A stretch of 64,000 bases of DNA from positions 9,613 through 73,612 of the forward strand of contig JAAOMT010000521.1 of the NCBI GenBank assembly GCA_016748015.1, in the 5' to 3' direction. The position numbers were made by a program, and so were the translations under genes. Of this stretch, positions 43,901-55,800 are shown piece after piece; the stretch's first letter is position 1; every line of letters begins with the position of its first letter. The notes beneath the pieces were generated by a model. That model was not told where the DNA came from and ran no database searches. It was given only the letters and a program-made list of their open reading frames with translations. Source of the stretch: Geosiphon pyriformis (lineage: Eukaryota > Glomeromycota > Glomeromycetes > Archaeosporales > Geosiphonaceae).

Positions 43901-45655
43901 GGGCTCCTTTGGATCCTTTGCAGTTTCCAGTCAGGTTGTGTGTTAGTCCGGTGAACAATTTTTTGGCTGGGATGGTGAAGATCTTTCTGGGCAATGCGCT
44001 TACTTTGGTGAACAACCTCCCTACTGCATTTCATAGTCCTGGTCAGTTCCCATTGTCCTCTGTTCTTGGAAAGTCTCTGTATTTTGATTCGGTCAAATCT
44101 CTTAAATGTTTTGGTGTCGCTTTTGGTGATCGGCTTTTTGATAAGAAAGGTGTTTTGTTTGATTGGAAAACTTTTCGTCATTGGAAGAGGTTGGATTCGC
44201 GTGGCCCTGTGCCTCACTGGTTCATGGTTTCTTCTGAGTTTTTGAAGGGTCAGATGTACTCATTTTACGGTTCTGTTGGCTCTGCGAACAAGCTTGGTTT
44301 GGACATTTTGGGGTCTAGGGAATTTTCTGCGGTTAAAGATAGATTGTATGACATTTGGTCAGGCTTTTTTGAAGTTTTCATGGATGGGTCTTTGAGAAAT
44401 GCAGGCTCTGCTAAGGTCGCCTGTGGTGCTGCTGCATACTTTCCGGTCTTGGATAAGAGTATTGGTGTCGCTGTTCGTGGTCTTGTGTCATCTACTATGG
44501 CCGAGTTACAGGCTGTCGCTTTGGCTTTGAAGTGTGTTCCTTCTTCAAGTACTGTGATGTTACATCTTGACAGCCAGGCTGCCATTTACGCATGTGTGTC
44601 TGAAATGTCTTTGGTTGCCCCTGATTTCCATAATTAATGCTGGCTGGAAAGGCATCATATTTTCAATTTGGTCAGGGATAAAAGATCTTAGTGTGAGTTG
44701 TGTTAAGGTAAAAGGCCACTCTGGGATTCCTGGTAATGTGAGAGCTGACTTGGCTGCTGGGGCTGCTTCTGGGTCTCCCTTTTCTCTTTGTGCCGATGTG
44801 CGTGAACATTTTTTGGTTGCTGAGGGTATCGCTGTTTCTGGTAATGCCTGTCATTTTGTAAAGAATATTTTTCGATCAATTTGTTGTGCTCGTTGGGAAG
44901 CTGGGGCTGGCTGTGATGTTGTTCCGGATGCGATGATTGGTTGCATAGACTGAGTTGTCACGGCAAAGGTGTGGCATCCTGATTCTCATATGCTTGCTGG
45001 GTTCACTAGCCGCGCATCCTCAATGCTTCGCACTTATATTATGAAGGCTGTGCACAGGAGGTTGCCGGTGGCTGTAAGGAAGAGATTGTATGATAAGTGC
45101 TACCCTAGTGTGTTGTGTTTGTTTTGCGGTGAGGTGGAGTTCTCTAACCACATTTTTACTTGTGTTCATGAGTCTGGCATTCGTAGTAAAATTTTGGTGG
45201 AGGCTTCTGCCCATTGGTCAGCTCTGGCTGGTGGTTCCCCTGCTTCTGCTGTGTTGCGGGTTTTATCTCAATGTTCCAGTGATGTTGGGCTGTACACTTT
45301 GGTGTGCAAGGAGTTTGTGCTGGAGAAGTGGTATAAGGAGGCTTGCGATGTTTTTGAGGAAAAAAAGGTGGCCATTGCTCGGATTGTTGATTATGTCAGG
45401 TTCGTTGTTGGATTACATCATGCTAAAGTGTGGTTGTCTAGAGCCAGCCACCGGGTGGTAATGGAGAAGACTGGTTTGGTCTGTGATGTTGGCGTTGTTT
45501 CTGGGCTCCCTTGTGGTATGTCTTCGGTTTTGTCTGACGGTGTTGTAAGATTGCTTGGTTTGGCCGATTCTTTTGCTGTTAGCTTTGGTCATCAGAAGCC
45601 TTATTGTTTCTTTTCTGGTCTGAGTGGCAGTGCGCGGGTAGTTATAGATGTGTAG
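40969..45655 (+). pseudogene. LINE copy B ORF2: AP endonuclease, reverse transcriptase, RNase H
   Basis: 1562-codon frame. AP endonuclease (residues 1-235) with TCNVWG, ITETKL, GGDFNE, and the DTDH pair. Reverse transcriptase (about 490-860): LPDGKAAG, RKILSKIL, KAYDSVGW, LDQGEVFSPLL, and the catalytic FVDD at 43273-43284. RNase H (about 1130-1280): MDGS, AELQ, LDSQAA, KGHSGIPGN. A C-x2-C group with His and Cys follows (45115-45165). Stops: TAG 43129-43131 (Trp in copy C), TGA 43684-43686, TAA 44635-44637 (Gln in copy C), TGA 44951-44953 (Trp in copy A); one extra A in the run at 44680-44683. Motifs are intact but the frame is not, so this copy cannot make a whole protein. The longest open part, 40969-43131, covers the endonuclease and much of the polymerase. 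Confidence 0.93.
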
Positions 45656-45795
45656 TGTTGCCTTGTCTGGCCTGAGTGGTTAGCCACATGTAGAAAGTGC
45701 GTGAGTCGCGTTTAGTTTGAGCCTCTTAGTTTGGTTCTATATACTAGATAGCGATTGGGCTGCACTCATTAAATGGTTTTAAAAAAAAAAAAAAA
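45656..45795 (+). other. LINE copy B 3' untranslated region and poly(A)
   Basis: Follows the ORF2 TAG. Blocks around TGAGTGGTTAGCCACATGT and TTTAGTTTGAGC are also found at the ends of copies A and C. A run of about 15 A ends the element at 45780-45794, the sign of target-primed insertion. No clear target duplication was found. Confidence 0.85.
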
Positions 45796-45944
45796 TATTA
45801 ATAGATAAGTAAAAATTAATTGAAATAAAATATTAAATGAGAATAATAAGATATTTATTATTAATGTAAAATTTGGAAAATAGATTTTAATTAAAAGTAG
45901 TAAAAAAAATATTAAATTTATGCTATTTAATTTAGCTTAATTTT
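45796..45944. other. AT-rich spacer between convergent LINEs, with target duplication of copy C
   Basis: 149 bases. Its last ten bases, GCTTAATTTT (45935-45944), recur at 52832-52841 on the other side of LINE copy C and are its target-site duplication. Confidence 0.75.
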
Positions 45945-46074
45945 TTTATTATTATTGCTTTACAAATAAGGTCCAAATACTACCTAATACTATACATCAA
46001 AGAAATAATTTAAACTAGGCATGAATCATGCATTTTCCACATGTGACCAGTCACTCGGGCTGATCAGAACAACA

Positions 46075-49000
46075 CTATGCAGTTATGTGAACTATAACTG
46101 AGTCACTAATGCCTAAAAAAATAAATAAGAATTGCAAAAGCCAAAACAAACACCAAAAGCATTGGCAATACCAAGCAATTTGACCACCCCAGCCAACAAT
46201 CCTGAAGCCAAACCAGAAACTAATGTAAAAACTAAACCATCAAGAGGAATTAATCTATTTTTCTCCATGTAAGCATGATGTTTAGCATAAACTAACCAGA
46301 CTTCACTTCTAAAAACAAGACTAAGAGAGTACACAAATTTAATAATCTCCAAACCAGCAACTTTAGGATCATAAAAAATGGTGATTGCCTTGTGAAACCA
46401 ATCATTAAAAATGAAACCCTTATAAAACACCATGGACAAAAAGAATTCAGAAACACACGAAGACAATAGTCATAGTATGTCTAAAAACAAATAAAAAAAA
46501 CCAGAAACTGTTTTCCAGAAATTTACATGGAATTCTAACAATTGACTCTAAATAAAATCATTAATTTTATAAGAAAACACATGATCAGAAGCTTTCATAT
46601 TACCACAATATAAGCATAATACACTAGAATATGACCTATTATAAAGACACTTCTGAATGGCAACTGGCAACCAGTGGTGCAAAGCTTTTATGAAATAAGT
46701 GCATGCATTAGCTGAAGGTCTGCTAGTAAAACCAGTAGTTATGTGCAAGTTAGAGTGTCATACTAAAGATGAATGGTGCCAGTCAACCTTAGAATGCAAA
46801 CCACTCACCAAAAATTTGGAACCAGAACCAACCTCCCAGCATGCATAACAAATTGAATGATAAACATTATGGACAAAATATCTGGAATTGCCAGAAACTA
46901 CACCACTATCAACCATTATGAAGTGTTAACCCAAACGAGAAAAAAAACACTAATTTGAGAGAAAAGCGTCATCAGCAATTATGTTAGTGTACTCATTTCC
47001 TGAAACACCAGAGTGGCCTTTAATTTTATGCCAGCTGACTTTCAAATTCTTACCATGAATAACATTGGTGATATAATAACATTTAACTCAACATTGATTA
47101 TGAAAGTTGGGATATGCTAGACCCAATTCTGACTTACAAGCATCCAGAGCAGATTGACTATCCAAAAACAAATTAACAGAGCACTGAGGAAGGACACATT
47201 TCAGAGCCAGTGCTATAGCCTGCAACTCTACTAAAGTAAACAACATCAAACCTAACATACCAACACCCAAACCAAAATCAACGTTTTTGAAAAAAACAGC
47301 AGTACCAATTCTACAGCCAACTGAGCTCAGATTACTAAGAGACTTATCTGTATATACTAACAGACTGTTAGCACCAACTCATGAGAGACAATCACAAACA
47401 GAAATAAAATTCTGAGATTCAAAAATGTTCAAAGAACTGACACTATCTAAAACTGAAAAGCAAGTGGTAAATAGACTTTTATTATTTAGAAATGCAACCA
47501 AAATCTTGAACTATTCAGAAACAAAACCATGAGAATCTAATCTCTTTCAATGCTTGAAAGTATACCAGTTAAAGACAAAACTATGATGATCATGAAGTTG
47601 ATTCACAAAAGCAATATCATATTAACAGAAAGAAGGGAGAAACTTATAAAACTGTGACTTGCCCAGAACAACAAACATAGGGATCCCACCACAAAACAAA
47701 AAGAAATTGGCCAGAGAGCCACCCAGAAACAAATTGCAATTAAGAAGAATATGTACCATGTCTGCCAGAAAGTTATCAGAAGCACTAATATGAACACGTA
47801 CAAGAGAACTCAAGGAATGAACAGGACACCAGCACAGAACCTGTAAGTCATAAGACCTGTGAAAAAACAAATGACCCAAGATGCCACCAGAGTTTGCAAA
47901 ACTAATAAGAGAGGCCATCTTGCTTTTAGACTGAACCTAAATAAAAGACTTCAAAAGGATAATAGATTGTATCACTAGGAAATTCGAAAGATAGACTGGA
48001 TTTGAACTTCAAGCCCTTATAAATCAAAGCATCTCATTTGTTACATGTACTAATGAGAACAAAACTGAACTGCATTTTATAACTAACTATAGATTGAAGG
48101 ATTGCTGATACTAAATACAAGAACTACTTATCTAAGACAGCTTTCCTCAAGACCAGATTGGTAAAAAAATGAACGTCTAAATATGCCTTCACCAAACTAG
48201 GCTTTAACAGACCATTAGTTGATAAAAAAATACCCAAATATTGATGAAATTCACCTTTTTTGGCAATAGAGATTGGTGAGCTACTAATAGAAAGAGAAAG
48301 AATACTGACTTTGCTATTAATAGGAATGACTACTGTTTTGTCATTATTAATAGAAATATCATTTATTCAAAAAAATTCACTTGCAATGTTAAGAATATGT
48401 TAAGTAGCAGTCTGACTACAGCCAACCTAAATTGTATCATTGACAAAAGTGCCAGTAGCAAAAAAAGAAGAAAGTTCAGCCCTGGACTCAACACGATCAT
48501 TCCTTGAAATAAAATAAAAACTTAACTTATAACTGCACATGCTTTTCTGTTTCTTGATTTCACATAGCAGAGGATCATAAAATATACACCACAAAAGAGG
48601 AGAGAAGACCTCCCCTTGGTCCAAACCATCATGTATACAATAACTATCTGTCAACCCAAAATCTGTCATAACTCTGTTGGTATAATCCCTATGAATATTA
48701 CCAAAAAACTGAATGAACCTGCTGTACATCTTGATCCTGACCAAACTTTTCTCGAGATATTTCCAGCTTACTAAATTATATGCTTTCCACATATCCTGCA
48801 AAACCAGTCATAGCTCCCGATTCTTTTGCAATGCATTCTCAACCACTGAACTAACAGCAAAAATAGAAGATTGAGTCATTGTGCCTTTTAAAACTGAAAA
48901 ATTGTCCCCATAAAGAACACTAAAAGTGTTGCATACCAAAGAAATTCTATCAGAAAGTATCTTGAAAAGGATCTTATGAGCCATTTCAATCAAAGCAATA

Positions 49001-50751
49001 GGGCAAGTATTCATAAGAACACTCTCACATTCATATGGTTTAGGAATCATTGAGACCCAAGCCTTCTTTTAGAATTCAGGCACCAATTCACAAGAAAGAC
49101 ACAAGTTCAAAAGTACCAAAAGCATATTCAAAATTGATTTGTCACAATGTTTCCAAAGCTTGTTTGTGATACCCAAAAGGCCAGCAGCTTTGTCATTAGG
49201 CAGAACAGAAACCATACCAAGCAGCTCACTAAACTCAACTGAATCCATTATACCAGAAAAGGTTTTATCAAAAACATAATTCAATGGCTAATATTAACGA
49301 GACCAAACATCAGAGACATTAGCAACCACATCATGCTTTCTGGTCTATTCTTTCATAATAATGTCTACCTTAGATTTAACCAAACCAGGCTCCAAAATAA
49401 GCTTGTCATCAACAACCAGGTGATTCAGAACCACTTTGTGGAGAGGGTGTTCCAGAACACTTCTGATAGTATAACCCTTATTCATCTCGAAGCTTTCTAT
49501 CCTCTTATCTATAGCAGATCTAATGTTCACTTCCCTAGCTGCCAGGAATTCAACAAGCTTGAATGTGCAATATAACTTCCTAATGCCAAAGAAAGCAGAA
49601 TGAACATGATTAGAGTCCACATCAAAGTCTATGAGATTCTAAACAACTGAAGCTTTGATACTATCCAAAGAGTCCCAGCACTTCATAAGAGAGATAAAAC
49701 TGACACCATTTTTTTTATGAGAGGCTTTGATAATTTTTGAAACCAAAAGTTCCAACAAGTGAAACTTTAAAGAAACTTTGGTGAACATACTGTCAAAATT
49801 TTTGAACCATTTTTTTCTAAATATTTCATTCGCCGAAAGCATCATTATCTTGCATAAAACATCCCACATAGCATTTAGGTTTGAGTGTTTGACAGTAGAA
49901 TTAAACTCATTAGAGAGCATTCCAGCATTGGCTGATATGGTATTGTTAAAATTTTCCCACTTATTGACATCACCACTCTTGAAATCAAACTTTTACTGAT
50001 CTCTATCTGCTTGCTTGTGAAGGGAGTTCAACTGTACATCCAAAAGTCTGCCCAAACCAACAGACACAGAAACAGTCCAATGATCAGTATCAAAAAATTT
50101 TCTAACACCACACACACTTCAATCCATCACAGCATTAACCAAGTTTGATGAGATGAACAAAAAGTCGATCATTTTAGCCACATTACAAAAGTTGGTCCAA
50201 GTAGGAGTCTTAACAAGGGAACTTCCACCAAAGAAGTTGACCAAACCAAAATCTAGACATTTTTTGAAACTGGCACACTTATAAGAACCATCTTCATTGA
50301 AGTTGCCACTCAGAACAACAAAAGAAAATTCATTTACAGCTTTGGCAATCATAGAGTTGATTTTACCAGCTTGGAAGAACCAAACTAACAAAAAAGCATT
50401 GGCATAAAGCCCCAAAATAGAAACAAAAAGTTTGTTTTTGAAAAGTAGCCTGACAAAAATGAGCTGACCAGGAATCTCAGAAATTTTACATACATAATGA
50501 GCTAGAGAAATGTTCATAATAATAGCAACACCAAAATCTAAGTTATCAGAGTCTATACCAGAAGTAAAAACTCAAACATTATCAAACCTATCAGCAATCC
50601 ATGGATGAACCTTACTCCATAACTTGGTCTCAGTAATAATTGAAATCAAACTGCTCATATTCTTATGCCAATAAACAATATCCTCCTGTTTTGCAGGATT
50701 ATTCATGCCCCAAACATTGCAAGTAGCAATTTTCTAAACTAAACTGATCAT
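46075..50751 (-). pseudogene. LINE copy C ORF2, decayed
   Basis: Same domain order as copy B, read leftward from the ATG at 50749-50751. Endonuclease pieces at 50750-49950 include a SGNFNED stretch where copy B has GGDFNE (Asp lost). Reverse transcriptase at about 49290-48260: LPNDKAAG, KAYNLVSW, LDQGEVFSPLLW (Trp kept where copy B has a stop), and FVND for FVDD at about 48427-48440. RNase H pieces lie at about 47400-46980. The Cys/His group at 46560-46620 reads LYCGNMKASDHVF. Stops and Asp-to-Asn changes (G-to-A) inactivate endonuclease and polymerase alike. It ends at TAG 46075-46077. Confidence 0.85.
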
Positions 50752-52701
50752 TGAGATGGAAAAAAAGCTAACAAACCCAAACCAGAACACAAAGAGTCTA
50801 ATCTCTCCAAAACCAAACTGACCGAAACCTTCAGAGCCAACATCTTTAATTCCAAACCACCTACCTTGATGGTGAGCATCTTTGAACTGCTCAAATTTAG
50901 TTCGGGGACAGCCTTATCAACCAACAAAAGAGAAAAAAAAGAGGACACTACTACATTATCAACAGTCATATCCGAATTCAAAACTGAATCCAAGAGAGGA
51001 GCAACAAAAAAAGGGAAAGCACAAAGCAGTGATGACATTGGCACTAAATTCACAAGGCTCAATTTTTTTAAAATAACTAAACCTGATCCAACAAAAACTT
51101 TAAAGAGCACTCCAAAGAAGCCAGACATTTGGCTAAACTAGAATCATCAATAGGGTTGGAAGCTATTACCAAGAGTTTTGCACTTAAAAGTGAACCAGTA
51201 CTAGAGAGAACTAACAAAAACACACAAAAAAGAGAACCATCTGCAACTTGAGCCCAAGATTTTCCACCAAAAGACACTGGACGGGCAACCAGAGCTTGCT
51301 TCTTTTTATAGATATTAGCCAAATAGACCTAATCTTGAGAAGACATTACCCTTCTACAACAAACTCCAGAATTCCCACCAATTGAACACACATCAGAAAT
51401 ATGACCAAATTTTTTACACTTGACACAGCAAGCCAAAGAAAGACCAGCCCAGCACAAATTCACACCTTTATAAACCAGAATAGAACTAATAGCAGCCAAT
51501 TTGGATGCCTTATTATTAAAACAGACCACCACACATCTATCACGAACATATGAATCAGGATTATAACCAATAAAGCAGGTTTTCTCACTATAAGAGTTCA
51601 CTAAATCTAACAAATCATAAGCAGTAGTGCCAACTGGAAGTGTGTACAATAAAGCCCAATAATGATCCCTGATCAACCATGATTCCTTGTCATTTAACAC
51701 CAATACAACACAAACAGAATCTTTGTCCACTAAGACCAACCACTTAGAAGCAACCAAGCTAGCCATATCTATTGACTCAAATTCTACTAAAGCTTTTTGC
51801 CAAAGCCTAATCAGTTGCATCCTAATCGAAATCACCTAACCAAACTTAGAAAATACTGATTTAATCACCAATCTGAAAAGATCTACTGGAATCTTCTTGA
51901 CTATTACTTCTCAATTTGAGTGGCTATTTGGCTTCCTAACATCAATATTTACCAGAATTTTTTCACTAATTACCATTTTTTTGGCCTTGGTTAAACTTAA
52001 TTTAGAAGTAAAAGAAGATTTAATGATGCTTAGAAGTTTTGAAGAAGCAGATGTACCCCCAAAACTGTCAATTCAATAGAAAATTTTTTTTATAGCAATC
52101 AACTTGTCACTAATAGTTTTGCCAAGCAAGACAGAAATTCTAATATCCAATATGAATGACTTAACAAGATCAAAAATACGCTTTTTTGAAGAATGTGACC
52201 TGACAAAATGCAGTTTTTTGGAGCCTGCAAACTTAGGAAATAGAAGAGCTATTATATCATTATTTTCATTTAAGACGTCAAACAAAGAAGTTTTTGGGGG
52301 TTAACTTAATATGTATGTGTGAGTGCATGTTTTCTTAAGAGTAGTGTCATTTTCCATGTTATTAACCACAAAAGCATCCAAGTTAGCATAACTAGTTTCC
52401 TCAGTGACAGTATTTTTTATGTTCTCTAAGTCTAATAGGCCACTCATGCTACTCATCTTGCTTTCCATTTTACTGCTCCAAGATTTTGAAAACTCACCAT
52501 TATCAACACTAATATTGGCCAGCTCAGCAAGCCTGCAGATGAATTAACCATTCCAATATCGACTTTGGGATTTTTAGGCTTCTTATAAGATGCATTACAA
52601 GAGTATACACTATTAACCCTCTTTTTTTTTGCATCAGGCTGGGTCCCCAAACTAGCAGAAGTAAATCCAGAGCCATTAACAACAGGACTTGCCAGTTCTA
52701 T
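50748..52701 (-). pseudogene. LINE copy C ORF1, decayed
   Basis: The start codon position (52699-52701) reads ATA, a G-to-A change from the ATG of copy B. The Ser/Gly-rich N-terminal part is open at 52453-52707. The RRM-like regions lie at about 51960-51500, and 51329-51835 is still open with the LWQKALVEFES stretch that supports Trp in copy B. The CCHC knuckle is almost intact (CVKCKKFGHISDVC near 51385-51430). The C-terminal helices are within 50748-51322. Ends TGA 50748-50750, overlapping the ORF2 start. Confidence 0.82.
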
Positions 52702-52831
52702 GTTCACAAATAAAAGTACATTTGAAGAAATAGTTGAAAATATAAAGGAAAAAGGAAATAGAAAAAAAACTTTTTCTTTGGCAATATTTTACTTTTGTTG
52801 TGACCGAAGGATTAACAAAAGAAAGATTGTT

Positions 52832-52841
52832 GCTTAATTTT
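52832..52841. repeat. Target-site duplication of LINE copy C, right copy
   Basis: GCTTAATTTT, identical to 45935-45944, directly next to the 5' end of the LINE. Ten exact bases adjacent to both ends are unlikely by chance even in AT-rich DNA, since they include a GC pair. Confidence 0.75.
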
Positions 52842-55800
52842 AAGTTTAAAATAATAAATAATAATATTTAATATTTAATAAAAACTCTTTTTAAATAGCT
52901 TTTAAAATTTTATTAATTAAATTTTTTTATAAAAGTTTTTTTAATATAGATTATATTTTTTTAGTAATGAAAATAATTAGATTTAAATAAATTTTAATGT
53001 AAAATTTTTTTTTTAAATATTTATATAAAAAGTATTTAAAAAATTTATAGTCTTATTTAATAAAAAATTTAGCTATTTTGGAAAAAATTTATTTGTTATT
53101 TTTTTTGAACTTTTTTTAGTTTTATAATAGTAGATAATTATTTTTATTAATATAACAACTTTTATTTTAATTAAATTATATTGAAATTATAAGTTAATAT
53201 TTTTTTTTGAAATTTTCTTGAAATTTTTATTTATATTTTTTTTAAAGATTATAAAAATATATTTGTTATTAAGCAATCTTAAGAATTGTTATGTTTAAGA
53301 CAAAATATTTTAGATTGTTTTAAATTTTTTTTCTTTTTTTTTTAAGATATAAACCTAAAATAAAATTAGTAATTATTTGTTAAAAAATTTTTTTGGTGTT
53401 TTTAATATACTAATTAACAATAAATAAAGTTTCAAGTTATTTATTTTAATAGTAATAAAATTTACTTGGGTTTTTTTTTGTTTTTTTAAATATAAAAAAA
53501 TTAATTATTAATTTGTCTATTTTTTAATTATTATTAAATATGTTAAATCTATATAAAATTTTTTTTTCTAATTGATTGTATTTTTACTCTTTAAAAGTAT
53601 ATTTACCAGTTTACAAACTGATAAATAATTGTTTTAATTCAAAAATTTTTTCTAAAAAAATTAATATAAGCTTAATTAGTTTTGTTATTGAAAATATTAT
53701 TATCATAATTATTATTGTTTTGATTGTCATTATTTTTAATAACTATTAAAAATAAAATAATATTGTTATAAACTTTTAAATAATATTTAGTTATTTTACA
53801 GTAATATTATAAAAATAAATTATAATTTTACTGTTTTTGGTTATATAATAATTTTTAAAGTTAATTAAAATATAGCTTATATTTAAATTTTTAAGATTGC
53901 TAATTTTTTTATATTGTTTAAGTTAATAAGTCGAATAATCAAACTAGATTAACAATAAATTTATTAAATTATTGTTTATTGAAATTAAAAATTTAGACTA
54001 CAAAAAAATTGTTATTTAAAATACTAAAACAAAAATAAAAAAAGTATTTTTTAAGTGCATTTTTTGATTATTTTTAATTTTTAAACATATTTAATGGCTA
54101 TATTTTTGTAAAATTATTTTTAAAAACAAAAAACTAAAAAACATATAATAAATTAGTTCATAATTTTGTTATAAAAATATAAATGTTTTGTTTTTTGGTT
54201 TAATTTTGGTATTTATTTATTTAATTAATTTTTAAATTATTTTAACATATTTAATAATAACTTTATTTAAATTTTAATTTTATTTTAGTTTTATTTATAA
54301 TTTAGAAATTAAATTAGAGATTTGAATATTAAAAAATATTTATTTAGTTATTTGTTAATAAATATTTTTTTTTGAAAATTATATAATAAGTAAATTTTAA
54401 AAATAGTTATTAATAATTTAAAATTTGTATTTATTGTTATATTAGTTGATTATAGTTATTTTTTTAAAAATATTTAATTATTTAATAAAGTTTTATGTAT
54501 TTTTTCTAAATAAAAACAATAATGTATTATTTTTTTTGTTTAAAAATAAATTAAATAATTTAAAGAACCAATAGCATATTTTAATTATTAAAAATATTAA
54601 TTATAAAATCAAAAATTGAGTTTTTAAATATTATATTTGAATTACTTGAAAAAATTTTAAATATAGATGCTGTTTAATAATTTTTTTTCTGTTTTAAAGA
54701 AAGTTTTAACTAATTAATATGTTGCTATTCAAATTTTAAAATTATTATTTAAAAATTACTACATAAAAAAGTTAATTAATATTGTTATTTTTTATATAAG
54801 TAGTTTTAAAATAAGTTTGATTAAAGAAATATATTAAATAAATATATAAAATTTAGTAAAATATTTGTTTAGAAATTAAAATCAAAAGTCTTAAAATTGT
54901 TTATTAGATTAATTTTTAACAAAAAAACAAATTAAGTAAAAGAAAAAAATTAAATTTCCAATAATTTAAGTTATTTTTATTATATATATAAAATATTTTT
55001 TTAATTATTATATAGTATAAACTATTTATAGCCATTAAAAAATTTATATAATTTTAAATGATATCTAATTTTCTAATTTTAATAATTTTAAAAAACTAAA
55101 CTGTAAATATGATAGATTAAGTTTTTTTTTTATATTTACAATTTAATTTTTTGAATTATATTATATTTTATAAAGTTATTAAAGTTTAAATTAGCCACTT
55201 TTATTATTAATTTTTAGATGCCAATTAATCAGATTTTAGCCAATTAATAATCATTAAAGTTATATTATTATTATGTGATAAATTATCAAAGTATTATCAT
55301 TTTCAATAAGGCTTTCAATTAATATTAATCTAATTTTTAATTAATTACTTTTTTATTAAGATATAATATTTTTTGGCTTGTGTATTTTCTGCTAATAACA
55401 CAGTATTATTAATCATAAATATTTTATTTATACTACTACTATATTCAGTTGTTATTATCAGAACAAAAATTCAGATATTAATATTGTTTACATCAAGTAC
55501 TAAAGGAATTATAAAAGTACTAAAAATAATTATTAAAAAATTTGAAAATATTATTTGTGTTTTATTTGTAATTTTGTGTTTTTTTTGATAAACATCAAAA
55601 ACAATCAGCTTTGGTGCCAAAAACAGCAAATTTAAAACAAAAATTGAAATAATTATAATATGATTAGCTATTGACTCAAGTATAATACTATAAGTAAAAT
55701 GTTTAATATTAAAAGACATTACAAAAGATTAATTATTTATCTCAATTTTTATATCTTAAAGCAAGAGCATGATTCAAAATTTATGAAAAAAATTAATATA

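Larger units (their letters stand above)
32838..45795 (+). mobile_element. LINE copy B, best preserved non-LTR retrotransposon, split by element 3
   Basis: Non-LTR element of about 6.9 kb once element 3 and one 4-bp duplication are removed. It has a 5' untranslated region, ORF1, ORF2 overlapping ORF1 by ATGA, a 3' untranslated region and a run of A at 45780-45794. Its base composition is far less AT-rich than the flanks and CpG is common. Damage is limited to about six stop codons (all explained by C-to-T or G-to-A), a one-base insertion and the LTR insertion. The domain set (AP endonuclease, reverse transcriptase, RNase H, C-terminal Cys/His group) fits the I/Tad-like group of LINEs. I recall very similar proteins in Glomeromycotina genomes. 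Confidence 0.93.
45945..52831 (-). mobile_element. LINE copy C, full length, decayed
   Basis: 6.9-kb LINE on the minus strand, uninterrupted. The 5' end at 52831 shares the CTTTCTT and GGTCACAAC leader with copy B; the 3' end at 45945 is a T run on the plus strand, the old poly(A). A 10-bp duplication GCTTAATTTT flanks it. Both ORFs align end to end with copy B but carry many stops and few CpG. ORF1 and ORF2 overlap by ATGA (50748-50751), as in copy B. Confidence 0.9.

Noticed and set aside
32760-45830. Target-site duplication of LINE copy B
   Set aside because: Words such as ATATTAATA occur near both ends, but they are not adjacent to the element limits and are common in AT-rich flanks.
46113-46748. 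Independent gene at the left end of LINE copy C
   Set aside because: The open pieces align with the C-terminal ORF2 part of copies A and B, so they belong to the LINE.
55373-55719. Two overlapping short hydrophobic open frames on opposite strands
   Set aside because: Low-complexity Ile/Leu/Phe/Asn sequence, no motif, in extreme AT-rich DNA where chance frames of this size are expected.
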